Below are positions 19,246 to 31,439 of a stretch of 64,000 nucleotides of DNA, one piece after another (positions within the stretch are counted from its first letter, which is position 1; each line of letters opens with the position of its first letter). The DNA comes from Blattamonas nauphoetae (taxonomy: Eukaryota; Preaxostyla; Oxymonadida), in the NCBI GenBank assembly GCA_033064195.1, contig JARBJD010000028.1:310001-374000 (forward strand), given 5' to 3'. Under the pieces are notes generated by a model. It was given only the letters and a program-made list of their open reading frames with translations. It searched no databases and was not told where the DNA came from. The position numbers and the translations under genes are program-made.

Positions 19246-22200
19246 ATGAACTTTGGGCGAACATCAGGCAAGGGGATGTCCCTTGAGGATCAAATTGATA
19301 TGTACAAAATGGAAAATCAAGCTCTTCAGGAACAACAAAAGCGTCTTTCGAAATGTCTGTCAAATCTCTGAGATTCTAATCATCTCTCTCTTCCTATCTC
19401 CCAAATCAGCTCTTATTGAAACAAGTGAAGAGAGTGAAAAACTCAAATCGAAGCTGAAAGATACATTGGAAGAGCGAATCCAGAAAGTTTGTCAATGACA
19501 TCATTCACACATATTATCCTCCTTTGTCAATAGGAAAACATCCTCAGGCAACAAATCACCTCTTTTGCACAAATGAATCAACAACTGACAGAGGAAGTCA
19601 AAGAAAGCGAGGTTCATTCACCTCTTTTTTACCCATCCCCCAGAATAAGAGAAAAGAACTTGAATCTTTGCTAGAAACAGCAAATATAGCCGCAAAACAG
19701 ACGAGTGATGAAAATGCTTCCAAAGAAAAAGCCCTTCAAGAAAAAGAAAGAACTTTAAAGGAATCTGAAGACCACATCGCTGAGCGAGAGTCACAGATGC
19801 AACAAAAACAACAAGAGTTGGAACAAAAGATCACAGAATTGAACAAAAGAGAAACATCGATGAAAGAAACTCTCGAAGAAATTTCAGAAAGAGAGAAATT
19901 GCTGAAAGAAAGAGAATCACAGTTGGAACAATCAATCCAGGAAAAGGCGGTTCTGGAGAAGGAGAAAGGGAAAGAACTCGAGACAGATCTCTCTCGGCGC
20001 CAACAAGAACTCGTTGAAAAGGAAAAATCTCTCAGCAAACAGCAGGAAGAGCTATCTGAACAGCAGGCACAACTCTCGAGGGACAAGGAAGAGTCCGTCC
20101 GTGTTCAACAAGAGTTGGAGGTATCACGGAAGAATCTTGATGCTCGTGAGACTGAATTCAAACAGAGAGAGCAAGCTCTTGTTGAGAAGGAGAAGACGAT
20201 CAGTGAATCCCAAAATCATATCAACTCTGAGGAATCACGGATTGCTGAAGAAGCGGAGAAAATTAAAGAACAACACAAATCGTTGGATGAAAGGCAGACA
20301 CATATATCTGAAATGGAAGCGGGCTTGAAGTCACAGAAATCTGAACTTGAGGAGAAGGAAAAATTCCTAAAGGAGAAGGACTCAGAACTCCAACAACAAA
20401 ATGAAAGTCTTAATCAGTTGAAACTTTCGTTTGAAGCAAAAATAAAACAGCTTGATGATGCCCAAGCAGGAGAATCGGACAACGAAGAAAAACAAAGACG
20501 ATTGCTGGAAAAGGAGATGGAATTGGAACAAAAAGAAGCAAAAATGAAGGAACTGGAAGAGAAGGTGGAAAGAGAAGGACGAAATAACGATTCTTTGAAG
20601 GAGTCTCTGGATAAATTGAAAACCGAACTCGATGAGCTAAAACGCAGTGTTGAGGACGAACAACGAAAGTTAGAAGGAGAAAAGAAGGAATTTGAGGAAC
20701 AACAACAGAATCTCCAAAAAAGAGAGCAAGATTTAACAAGAAAAGAAGATGAGAATCTTCAAAAGTCGAAGGAATGCGAAGAAAGGATGGAATCACTCAC
20801 CAAAAAGGAAGATCACCTCAACGAGAAAGAGAAAGAGCTATCCAGCAAAGAACAAGGATTGAGTGAACGAGAAGAGCAATTGAAGGCTCGGGAAGGAGAT
20901 CTGGAGAAGAAACAAGAAGAGATTGTGGAGAAAGAGAAAGGACTTGAAGAGAGGGAGAGGAACCACTCCCAAAAGGAGGAAGAGATGGAACAGAAAGAGA
21001 AACAGACGCAAGAGAGGGAAAAGACAATCGAAGAGATGACGAATAAGGTGGCTGAGATGGAGAAAGTGGTGAACGAGAAGGAAGCAGCAGTGAGCATACA
21101 CGAACAGACTCTGAACGCGAAAGAGGCCAGTCTGAAAGAACAAGAGAAGCAGATCAGCGAAAAGAACTCACAACTCCAAAAGAAGGATGAAGAGAACACA
21201 GAAAAGGAGAGAATCATCGCGGAAAGGGAAGGAAAGGTACAAAATGAGATGGAAGCACTGAAGCAGAAACAGGAAGTGTCGGACGAAAAGGAAAAGAAAG
21301 CAGAAGAGAAACAAAACGAACTCTCCAAACGAGAAGCCGAACTGAACGAAAGACAGACTCAGATGGAAAGCGACGAAAAACGATCGAAGGAGAAAAGTGA
21401 GGAACTGAAGAAGAAGGAAGAGGAGTTGACAGCGAAGGATGCAAGATTGGGTGAGCTGGAAGCGTCGTTGTCGGAAAAAGAACGAATGTTGGATGAGAAG
21501 GAAGAGACACTGAAGCAGAAGGAGAGTGATGTGGAGCGGGAGAGGGCCGCTGTGAATGAGGAGAGAACGAGGTTGGATGAGGAGAGGAGAGAAGTTGGGA
21601 AAGAGAGAGAAGAGCTGATGGAAGAGAGAAGGAAGGTGGAACAGGAGAGAAGCGAAGTGGAATCAGAGAAACAGAAGAATCTGGAGACAAAGACACAGCT
21701 TGAAGTTGAGAAAACGAATCTCAAAGAGGAAAGGACAGCGAGTGAGAAGGAGAAACACGAATTTTTGGAAATGAAATCGATATTCGAAGAGGAAAAAGCG
21801 ATCATTTTGAGAGAAAAGGATGAGAACCACAAAATGGACGAGATTCTTCGTCAGACACGGGTTGAGCTTGATTCCACCAAAACACAGCTGGAGGAAGACA
21901 GACAGGCCAACGATGCAGCTCGAAAGAGACTGGAAGAGGAGAGGGCAGAAGTGGAGAAAGAGAAGGAAGCGAATCTGACGTGTCAGAAGAACAATGAGGC
22001 GAAAACTGAAGAATTGGGGAGATTGTCAAGTCAACTCAAAGAGAAGGCGGATTCGCTGGCTGTTCTTGAAGCTGATGTCAACACAAAACAAGCAGTAACA
22101 ACAAAAATGAAAGAAGAAGCGGATTCTGAACTTCGAAAGGCTGAACTGTTGAAACAAGAAGTGGATGAGAAAGAAACACAGCTGACACTTCGAATGGCCG

Positions 22201-22812
22201 AGATGCAGAAGGATGTGGACGAAGCCAGGTCGAAAGCAATCTCACGAGACAACATTGCACTGACCCAATCTCTCTCAGTCCTACTTGGAGAGCTCGAACG
22301 ATACTTGAAGCAATGTGAGCACGAAAGGGCGACGAACGTGATTCAGATTGAGAATGATCACTCTGCGATCAGATTGCAGACGCTCATTCCTCACTCGCCC
22401 ATAAAACAGGTCGCTCACATTCATCCAGTTTCGTCGCCTTCGCCGTCTCCTCTCTCGTCTTCACAAACGTCACAGCCTGTGATTGTCTGCGACAATTGTA
22501 TTTCGTCTCAGAATGCTCTGTCTCTGTCTTTGAACGAGCTGAGGTCGCTGCAGACGGAGAGGGATGCGTTGCGAAGGGTGATGTTCAATCTTCCGTCGAA
22601 CAAAAAGGAAAAAGTGTGTTTTATTGTTTTGATCAACTTTTTATGAACAATCATCCATCTATATTCAACTATACACTCAGAATGATGAAATAATCAAACG
22701 ATTGCAAACGTTATACACGGAATCACTGACCAGAAACCAATCATTGGAGAAGGACTTGGATTTGCTTGGAACAGAGCTGGACCGAGTAAAACGATCTTTC
22801 CACCCACAATGA
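19246..22812 (+). CDS. Very long coiled-coil protein (golgin/tether-like)
   Basis: Five exons: 19246-19354, 19410-19486, 19534-19611, 19644-22613 and 22681-22812, giving 1121 residues; introns are 55, 47, 32 and 67 nt. Each splice keeps the heptad pattern (for example ...IQK-ENILRQQ, ...VKESE-NKRKELE, ...KKEK-NDEIIKRL). Residues from about 20 to 930 are almost entirely Glu/Lys/Gln/Leu heptads with local repeats of EKEKxLxEREEQL type, then a Ser/Pro-rich hinge with two CxxC-like cysteines (VCDNCISSQNAL), and a short final coil ending KRSFHPQ. No transmembrane segment or named domain such as GRIP is seen, so the role (cytoskeletal, Golgi tether or centrosomal) is open. Minus-strand frames over this gene are shadows. 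Confidence 0.85.
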
Positions 22813-22991
22813 ATGGTGTTGTTTCACAGTCTTCGTTTTGTAAACATAAATTCTTTTTCATTTCACCAAAAAAATTATGCTCGCTGGAAAAAAGCGAGAT
22901 CATTTCGAAAGAATGAATCTGTCTTATGATAGCATTTTCATGAATGATCAATGGAAGAATACTGGAAAAGAAAGACAATTTATGCCAAAAA

Positions 22992-23531
22992 TCAGAAAAA
23001 TCGGCCGTTTCCAAAGCAATCTGCCTGAGAGCTGGTTGTCGATCTTCCGCATCCCATTGAATTGGCAATAGCGTTCCCTGTCCCGAGGCAATTCACTCCA
23101 TTTGCCATACCTCGTCCGTTCTGAGCACTGACCTGGTTTGATTGGTTGCATGAATTTCCCTTCGAGTTTCTGACGAGGTATCCGTTTTGGTTGTTATTAT
23201 GCCATTGCTGGGCATGTAATTCCCCTTCAGCCGCTGATCCAACACCCCCTCCCACGCAACTTGCAGCTCCTTCCTCGTTTCCATATGATACCTCCGAATT
23301 ACCCTTCGCTCCTGTCGTGGCTTGTCTGCAGCCTTCATACCCTCCACGTGCACCGTACCCTGCTTCAGGTCCACAACCCGGGTATCCGCACCCTCCTCCG
23401 CATCCACCGGGATAATTGTTACCATATCCTCCACCGAATGGTGAGCATCCACCAAATGGACCGAAGCCTTGGCAGGAAAATGACGAAATGAGTTCAATGA
23501 AGAGAACCAGCGAAGAGATCATAGTAGTCAC
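22992..23531 (-). CDS. Secreted Gly/Asn/Cys-rich small protein
   Basis: A 179-residue minus-strand frame with an N-terminal signal peptide (MTTMISSLVLFIELISSFSC, likely cut before QGFGPFGG). The mature part starts with Gly/Tyr/Cys repeats (CGGGCGYPGCGPEAGYGARG) and continues Gly-, Asn-, Gln- and Ser-rich (QQWHNNNQNGYL). No Lys-rich or catalytic motif is seen. Composition suggests an extracellular structural or adhesive protein, or an antimicrobial-type peptide precursor; none can be shown. It converges with the coiled-coil gene: 180 bp separate the two stop codons. Confidence 0.65.
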   Translation of the reverse strand: MTTMISSLVLFIELISSFSCQGFGPFGGCSPFGGGYGNNYPGGCGGGCGYPGCGPEAGYGARGGYEGCRQATTGAKGNSEVSYGNEEGAASCVGGGVGSAAEGELHAQQWHNNNQNGYLVRNSKGNSCNQSNQVSAQNGRGMANGVNCLGTGNAIANSMGCGRSTTSSQADCFGNGRFF

Positions 23532-24534
23532 TCAGAGTGCAAATAATACGAATGTTGGAACTGTAAAGTGAACGAACATTCGCGAATTTGATGAAGCTAT
23601 TTCCACGTGATTGAATCAACTTGTCGCCAGGTAGTTGGTACAATAGATCGAATTGGGAGAACATGCACGATTCTGTTTAGCATACAGGACGTGGATATCG
23701 AAAGTGAGAGGGGTCAACTTTGCTAACCCACATTTTTTGTTTGAACATCAGAACGGCTGTCTGATCGAGAAAATCATGTCACAATGAGAACTCATCCTTC
23801 CCAGTGAACATCCATATCCAGATAACTGCATCACCAGTGAGAAAACTGTCGCTATTCGGTGAGAACAACGTCATTTACAAACAAATGAATAAATAAGCGA
23901 ATCTGTGAATGAAATTAACGTCAAGTTGAGAGAGAAAGAGAGTTGTGATCATCGAGTTCCATAAAACTGGAAAAAATAAGAAGCTTGAAGACTGATCGAG
24001 AGAACCTCAGATCTTGTCATAACATGATAACACGACGAGGGAAAGCGAGAAACGGGGCTTTTCCCAAAAGGACGATCACACATCTTCGATCTCCTCGGAA
24101 ACAATGTGCAGAAAGCTTTGAAAGCCCAAAGGCGACTTGGGGAGAAACTACAGTGTGTGGGGTGCAGATGAAGTAGACGTAATGTAATTGTGAAACACAA
24201 AGGGCGGATGGTGTGACAGTGCCAGTTTCACTGAATGAAGAGATGAAAAAGGGGTGTTCTTTGGAAAACAGGGAATGTATCACTGAAGGAGGCAGAGAAG
24301 AGAGGAATGGTTGAGGAAGATAAAATAAGGATAGATGAAGAACGAGATAATCGTGAAAGGCTGAAAAATGGGAACAGTGGGAAGGATCTGGTTTTGATTT
24401 GAGCAGGTGTCAAACCTCATTGTATGTGGGTGCGGGTGATACGGATTCCAAAATATCATCATGGGCGGGCATACAGGAAGTGCCTTGATCCAGTGTCAAT
24501 TGTTCTGGACGAAAACAGTTAAAATGGGTGAGAG
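23532..24534. other. Intergenic, nothing recognised
   Basis: About 1 kb with frames under 90 codons, none with a motif or splice-consistent extension. It lies between the 5' end of the secreted protein gene and the 3' end of the membrane protein gene. Confidence 0.5.
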
Positions 24535-25352
24535 TTACAGACCTTGATCTTCGGGTGGTGAGAGGAAATTGATGAGTCCCTTCGTCGATGTCAGGCAGAC
24601 ATCATCCGGGGCGCCCATTTCCTCCACCTGCTTCAACGACATTCTTGGCCATTTTCCTTTTTCGAGATAGGATCGAAGTTTTTGATACAATGGCCAGAGG
24701 CACATCCCAACAACCATACAGAGGGCGATGGTGACAGGAATAACACCCAAAAAAATGATAGTGAAGATCACTTTTCCACGACCAGCTGTAGTCTGAAGGA
24801 CGTTGAATGGGATGATCTTCCATTGGCCTGGTCTTCGGGTAAGGTAAAGAAACATCTCTAAGGCAAATGTTTGACAATTGTTATGTCGAACATTGTACGT
24901 TTTCGATGTGAATCGTTCCCGACTAAGCCCAGAAACAAAATGGCCGATGTCCAATCCTGAGATGTCTGTTCGAATGGGGGTACTGAAATAGAGGAAAACA
25001 CGCGGGGTGAGAACTGAAAAGATGCATACTGTCCACTTCTTTGGTATGTGTGGCCAACAAACGTTTTATAGTCTTCGCAGAAGATGAAGCAACCTTCAGG
25101 ACGATATTCGAACGTTATTCCCATGATATCTCCTGCCAAATCATCCACAGTGGCTGGATGGATGTGGACACATGTATGAACTGCACTGACAAGATGGGCT
25201 AACTTTGGTTTGTGAGCCCACTGCCAAACTGCTTTGGATCCGAGTATGATGGATGCCGTACAGCCTGGCGTGATTTTTGACAGGAATTCATCAATTTGGG
25301 TCATGTGAGCGAAGATACTCAGGAGTTGGACGAGAATGAATGTTGTGGCCAT
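24535..25352 (-). CDS. Membrane protein with papain/LRAT-like His and Asn-Cys pair
   Basis: Exons 25030-25352 and 24535-24982 on the minus strand, with a 47-nt intron (GTATGC...TTTCAG), give 256 residues. It starts with a likely signal sequence (MATTFILVQLLSIFAHM), contains VSAVHTCVHIHP (candidate His) and, after the splice, NVRHNNCQTFALEMFLYL (candidate Cys in an NC-x3-A context as in LRAT and PPPDE permuted papain-like proteins). A transmembrane helix follows (VIFTIIFLGVIPVTIALCMV) with a cytosolic tail. Spacing from His to NC is about 95 residues. The enzyme class is a guess from these two short motifs. A last 36-nt intron near 24505-24540 could change the final three residues. Confidence 0.6.
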
Positions 25353-25704
25353 TGTGACGAAAAAAAAGTCTTAAACAATGGGATGTAGTTACTTCGGCCC
25401 TTTTTTCGAGAAAAACACTCTTTCAGATGAATGGAGACATTGACATTGGTGACTATCATCGACAGGTTGTCCAGTACTACAAAAATATTGACTTTAACGT
25501 CAATCGAGTACACTACGGTGATTCAAGAGCTTGTTCTCACGGAAGAACACTGATCTGACCCACACTCCGATATCATCCAACTGTCGTGAAAACTCATCCA
25601 CTTCCTGTCTATCTGGTTGAAGGAAGAGCAGGATCCACCCATTTCGTATTCAAGTCAGAGTCATTGGCCGAAAATAATCGGTGAATGAAAAACAAAAAAC
25701 AATT
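25353..25704. other. Intergenic, nothing recognised
   Basis: About 350 bp between the start of the membrane protein gene and the stop of the Arg-rich gene. No gene or repeat seen. Confidence 0.5.
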
Positions 25705-26559
25705 TTATTGTCGGCCTCGGCCTCTTCCCCTCCGAGCCCCGAGATTGCCTTGAATTACTGTGCTTCCTGGTGGAACAACATAAATATCGCGACCTCCTGT
25801 CTGTCTGATTCTTTGTGGGACGAGAACGCGCTGTCTGGGTTGGATCGGAGCAGCGATGGCCCGACGAGGGGCAGTCTGTATGTGGTTTCTGTGATTAATT
25901 CTGCGAGGTTGCTGTGGGGGTGTAGGAAGAAGGCCATTGCCCATATATTGTGTTCCATTGTTATAACCGCCGCGGGGAGGTTTGTTGTATTGATTGAGTT
26001 GTTGGCGAATAAGGGCTCTTTCTTGCCTGAAAAAAAGAGTATTGGTGAATATTTGAAGAGTTTAATGATATGAGAGGCTTGCAAACTGTGTAAAGCGTTG
26101 TTGAGGGCGGGGTTGTGGTCTCGGTTGTCGATTTGAAAATTGCTGTCTGGGTGCTGGTTCCAGAAATCCGGGGCGTCTGCGAGGGGGAGGTGGAAGAGGG
26201 CTGTGGAGGGGACGTGACTGGTTTAAATAGAAGTTTGATACCGGCCTTGGCCACGAGGTGACCATGTTTGAAGAAAACGACGATTTTGAGGGATTACTTG
26301 AGGTGCCATCTGTCGTTGGGGTTGGGCTCGACGTTGACGAAGTGCATTGAGTCTAATGTCTTGCGCGTTCCGACGAGAAACGTTGGGGTTCATCCTGGGA
26401 CGTCGTTGACGGCGTTGTTGGCGCTGGACGAAAGAACACAAATGAATGTGGAATATAGTGAACACATACGTGGACTGGATTGTTTTGTTGGATCACTTCA
26501 TCCAAACTAAGGTTGATATCAGCCATCAACTCTGTGTTAATCTTAAGGGTTCGATCCAT
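25705..26559 (-). CDS. Arg-rich protein with UAP56-binding-like motif (mRNA export adaptor-like)
   Basis: Four exons on the minus strand: 26470-26559, 26242-26423, 26087-26200 and 25705-26026, giving 235 residues; introns are 46, 41 and 60 nt. The N-terminus reads LMADINLSLDEVIQQNN, close to the UAP56-binding motif of ALYREF/Yra1, UIF and CHTOP (acidic, then SLDxII-x-N). The rest is basic and low-complexity: RQQRRQRRPRMNPNV, PPPPRRRPGFLEPAPRQQF, then a C-terminus with IYVVPPGSTVIQGN and an RGRGRGRQ tail like RGG RNA-binding regions. There is no RRM, so UIF/CHTOP-like rather than Yra1-like. Expected role: bring the DEAD-box helicase UAP56/Sub2 and mRNA together in the nucleus. The UAP56-binding call rests on one short motif. 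It lies 70 bp downstream of the EF-hand gene's stop, same strand. Confidence 0.65.
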
Positions 26560-26629
26560 GGATCACCATCTTAAACTGTCGACAAACAGGCAAAACATGA
26601 AGGAAGAATGAGAGATATTCTGAAATGAA

Positions 26630-29568
26630 CTAGAATCGACGGTTACGAGGAGGTCTCCACGACGAATACCTAAGCAACATAGAAAAAGAGAAAAAACACA
26701 CATCTTCAATCGGAAATGCGTATCGTCCGGAACGTTAGTGCTGAGCAGTGTGTAGTACAGCAAGAATTCGTCGAAAGTGATTGTCTCTGTCATCTGATTG
26801 AAGTTTTTGAGGAAGATCTCAATCTCCTCTGCTTTCGTTCTCTGGACTTTCCGTTTCTGCATGTCGCCGTCGGGTTGGAAGCAGATTCGAACGTCGCGGA
26901 AGTGAATCGCATTGTCTTTGTCTCCTCCAGCGATCTGGAACGCCTTGAGAACAAGCGCCTCTCGTTCGTCGCTGATCGGGTCAGTGAAGTCAGACACGAA
27001 ACTGTCGAATTCAACACGACCAGCAGCTTTCGCGTCGGCATCTGTCTCAAACGGGAAGATGTGAGAATCATTCCTTTCGAGATGGTCGAACAGAGCGAGG
27101 TGGTCTTCGTTGTTCAGCGTGTTTCCAAAGACATTGTGCATGACCTGACAGAACTGGTGTCTGGACACAAATCCAGGCTCGCTCTCATTCGACTTGAAAG
27201 CTCTGTTGAGTGTTGGAAGCGAATCCGGCCCCATCCGCATCAGCGAGTCCTTGATTCTCTTTGCGAGATCAGACAAGACGGGTTGAGCGGCCGAAAGAGC
27301 AGCGGTTGGAAGTGTCCTTCCCAACACTCCCTCCTCTCCTCTTCTTCTCGCTCCTCCTGGTGTGTGGACATCTCGAATCCCTGCCTGTCTCGTACCAGCA
27401 CCTGCTCCACGCTGAGCATCCTGCGCCAGACTCCCCATCGTCCCTCCGAAATGTCCATCTCGCTCGCGGGAATCGTTCACGATGGTTGCGATGTTTGTGG
27501 CGGAGTATGGCTTCATTGTATCGATGGTGGATTTGGAGGATGTTGTGATCGGGTTCATTGGCGACCCAAAAACGGTTGATTTGTATGTTCGACTGGTTGG
27601 CTGGGGAGTTGGCTTGAGACTGGCGACTTTGTTCGCTTCTGCCTGTCGGACGCGTTTATCCAGTTCTTTAGTTCTCTCTTCTCTTTCTTGGATCGTTTCC
27701 CATTTGATGTCTGACGGGGAAAGGCCAGTGAAGGTGAAAAGGGAGACTTGCGGAGTGTTCAGGCCCTTCCACATGTCGACGTCGCTGGGCTGCCCAAATT
27801 GGCCAACTCGGAAGCAATTCAGAAGGGCGGAACAGAAAAGTCGGTTGTCTTCTTCGCAGACAGACCAGATCGACCAGAATTCGAGAAATTGGGGGAACGA
27901 GACTGGGAATTCGTGGTGGGCCGGGGATGGTGGATTTAAGGGTGTGAGAGGCGGGAGATATGAAGGAGAGAAGAATGAGAGGAACAGTGTTGTCATCTGC
28001 TCATCTTTAATCAATCCCGCTTTCACGAGAGGGTGTGCATGTGCAACGAACGAATCACGCACATGGCTCACAGGAACTGATTCGTGAAGGTTGCACGGAC
28101 CATCAACGAGTGGCTTTTGGTTCACTGAGTGGTATCGACGGCATATGGAGTCCCAAGCGAAGGCGATAGCCTGAAGACGAGGTGCTGATTGGAGAGACGT
28201 TGTGTCGATGTAGTTTTGACGGAAGAGGCGAGCGAGGTCGGAAATCGCGATATAGCTGACGATGGGCTCGGAGATTGTGCGTTTTGGGCGGAGAGAGAAG
28301 AACACAGCTTGGAGTTCTTGCGACGTGAACGGCATGCGAGATTCGATCATCAGACGTTCAAACTGCATCATTGTGAGATGACCTGGAGGAACTGACGGAA
28401 CAGATGCGAGTCGGCTGTGTCGCGTGAGAGAGGAGACGAATGTGAAGCAGCCTCTCGGCCCACGTCGACGGAGAGTATCAACAAGTCTTGTGCAGAACAG
28501 ATGATCCGGTGCGAGCATGGGGCGATAGACTTGTTGGGGAGGAAGAGGCTCTTCGGGAGGGGTTAGCAGGTCTTCTGTGGGTTGATCTTGAGGTTGATCT
28601 TGCGGGACTTCTTCAATGGGTGGATCAGTGTAGGATGGTGTTGCTGGATAGACTTCTGTCATTTGGGGCAGCGGTTGACGTTGTGGGGTCGTCAAGACGT
28701 TTGGTTCATCTTGATCAACATCTTCGTCGAGAAGTGAAGTTAAAGTCTCCTGTTCGGATTCTGCAATGGGTTGTGGAGGAGGAGGGCATGGGGCAACCTG
28801 TGCTGTCCTTGGTGTCACAGGGGTTTCTGTTACATGAGTTGTGGGTCGACGTGGGGTGACCGAATACGCTGATTGTGGGCGGAGAAGTGTAGGGGTATTT
28901 AATTCCATGGCTTGGACTTTACGAGGACGAGCTGTTGTAGGGCGAGCTTTTCCGGCAGCGGCAAGGTTCCAGCATCCCCATAGCTCCAAGGAGAAATAAT
29001 TATCTTCTTTGTGGGTGGTTGAGACGATTGTCTGGTAGAATAAGAATTCTGAGATGGTGACTTCCCCTTCAATTTCGACACCGACAAACGGGGGGCAGAA
29101 TGTTCTGTTGAAAAGGTCTTTCTGTTCTGAGATCGATACTTTGTTTGATTTAACTGCCATAGTGTTTTCCGCACGGTAGAAACGGATAATATCTTCGTAT
29201 GGGACAGATTCAAGTCCTGCGGAGAGGCGGTTGAAGGCTTCAACTGACTGTTGCTTGCGTTGAGCAGATAACGGGATCTGGAAATTGAGTGATCGAGAGA
29301 AATTACAAACAAGGATAGCGTCAATCAATTTATCTTTCGTCCCAACTCCTCCATCTGTGCAGAGCGAGAATAAGACTTCGACTTCATTTGGAAGGACGTT
29401 AAATTTGTATTTTTGGCAGAGTGATGCGAGTTCACTTTGGGTGAAGCTCTCGGGGAAATCATCTTGATATACGGCCAAGATGATATCATAAAGGGGAAAC
29501 TTTGGGTTTTTCGAACGTACAAGACGAATATTGTCCAAGAGTTGGAGGGTGGCTTTCGATGTCGACAT
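26630..29568 (-). CDS. Calcyphosin-like EF-hand protein
   Basis: Exon 26702-29568, a 32-nt intron 26670-26701 (GTGTGTT...GCTTAG), then a short exon 26630-26669, giving 968 residues. The splice adds YSSWRPPRNRRF, whereas reading through gives an unlikely hydrophobic tail. Three regions of EF-hand type: N-terminal (about 1-200, ending FLFYQTIVSTTHKEDNYFSL), middle (about 350-560, with SYIAISDLARLF) and C-terminal (about 760-955, with AFQIAGGDKDNAIHFRDVRI and ITFDEFLLYYTLLSTNVPDD). The last resembles the C-terminus of calcyphosin (FEEYYxxxSxxxxDDxxF). The linkers are Pro/Thr-rich. Most loops lack the full set of Ca2+ ligands. In other protists such proteins are often flagellar, but nothing here proves that. 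Confidence 0.75.
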
Positions 29569-30404
29569 TTATGGGAAAGATCACGCAATCTCTGTCAAGT
29601 CAAAGTCTTACATATCGGAGCAGTGAAATGTTTGAACGTGAAGATTTTTAGATCATTTTGAAGGAAATGTCTCTGAGATATTTTGTTGAAATGGAGAAAA
29701 ATGCGATGGTCGAAGAACAGTCAAAATAATATGAACGAGGCGAAATCCAAAGTTCTAGATGAGAGAAGGAATTGAAAATGATTGATAAATGAAAGAGAAG
29801 GGAAAATAAATTGAAGAGAAAGAATTCTCAGATGATGGTGAGTTCAACTAATAATCAAAGGATATTCAGAAACTCTTGTCAGTTTAATAATTTCATCACA
29901 TTAACACCCATCCAGGTCGCGTAACATACCAAATGAATGATGTCAGTGATGCTGAGGGGTCGTGAGAACTGAGAAACAACAAAATCTTTGTGAAATATGA
30001 TCAGGGAGATTGAGAGTGAAATATACATAGACTGAGAAAATAAACAGTGTAAACAATGAATAATCAGAGTAACTATGACAAATCCCTATTCATTTGGAAA
30101 ACCATCGGGAAAGAAGTGGTGTCATCACGAATCAAACTGAAGCAAAAGAAAGTTGCATACATGAGGTGTCATCGAACGAAAGGATGAGACAATGTAAGAG
30201 AGAACCATTTAAAGGAATCCTTTTCTGGAAAAAGGTCAGAAAAGAGTGTGATTTTTTCTTTGTTTGTGACAGTGATATGATAATTCAATTATGGTTTGAT
30301 TCATCGATGAAGACACGAAAAGTGTCCCACTTCGGCATTTTAACATCAGAGATTGGCACTGAGAATGAATCTAATTGTAAAATGAGATGACATTCTGTTC
30401 AGGA
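29569..30404. other. Intergenic, upstream region of kinase B
   Basis: No gene recognised. Near 30358 the sequence CACTGAGAATGAATCTAATT is shared (two differences) with the region upstream of kinase C (about 52981-53002), showing that the duplicated unit extends at least 110 bp above the start codon. Confidence 0.5.
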
Positions 30405-30468
30405 GAGAAACAATTTGGTTATGGCCATGATCTCCTTTCAACCTTTTCACTTTAAACAACTACACAGT
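30405..30468 (+). promoter_or_regulatory. Conserved kinase-family promoter module, copy B
   Basis: Contains CAATTTGGTTATGG, TGATCTCC and CAACCTTTTCACTTTAAA before the ATG at 30469, in the same order and spacing as upstream of kinases A, C and the orphan copy D. This copy is the most diverged. Confidence 0.5.
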
Positions 30469-31439
30469 ATGAGTGATACAATGACCGCTCCACCAGGATG
30501 TATGTTCCATTTCTTGATTCATATTAAGTGGTATTGTCATACTTCTCTCGCAGATGGCTTTGTTCGTCACATCAGCGAAGGAGGGTTTGGGACAGTGATA
30601 GAAGTTGAAGAAAACTCAACAGGAGAACATTTTGCTAGGCATGGGCAACAGACAGTCAAGAATGACCGAGTCCAGTCACCGAAAAAAATCGAGTCAGTGA
30701 CTCACCCCCAAAAGTCCAAAACATGAGGAATCCAGACCCAAAATGTCCCACTTCCAATCGGACATCGCAGCAGTCTTGATAATCACCTCAATATCCTGGG
30801 ATATTCCTCTCAAAAACACATTCACAATCTCCATCCTCTATCAATCGCTTTTCGTAGTGTTTCTTTCACATTTCGCACTATTTTTTAGAATTCAACTCAT
30901 TTTCAGAAAAATCAAACCAATTTAGACACAGGTCAGCATCACACCCCATACTTTTATCTCGAGTCACTTTGAGTCACTGATCCGCCCATGCAATCATGCA
31001 AAGAGTCACCGGACTGACTGGACTGTCCGATCTCCTTTTCAACTGAAACTCAGCGCGTGAATCGACAAGGTTTGAATTTTGATTTTCTTTTCATTTCCAC
31101 TCTATTTGACAAAAGGAAACTGATTTTGACTTTCAGGATCAACTCACCCCCGCAAATTATCTATGGAGAAAATAAGGGCAAAACCATCGTTTGGCACATC
31201 TGTTTGCAATCTTGATCTGCTCTAGTCAAGTTTGATTCTCAGAACATCTCCAGTCTCTCTTCTGGACCAACAACACAGAGCACCGTCTCACTCGTGACTA
31301 TTGACAGTATTGTGTCCTCAACCATTTCAAGTCTACTCAACTATGTATATTTATTTATATATTGTCCCAATATTTTGTCCAGGAAACGTATCTCACTCAA
31401 TTTTGACAGTTAATCACATCGTTCCTCGTATCCCAACAA

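Noticed and set aside
20813-21832. Several Ser/Phe/Leu-rich minus-strand frames of 100-170 codons
   Set aside because: Complement of Glu/Lys heptads in the coiled-coil gene; typical shadows.
26716-28087. 287- and 201-codon plus-strand frames
   Set aside because: Shadows of the EF-hand gene, without motifs or splice support.
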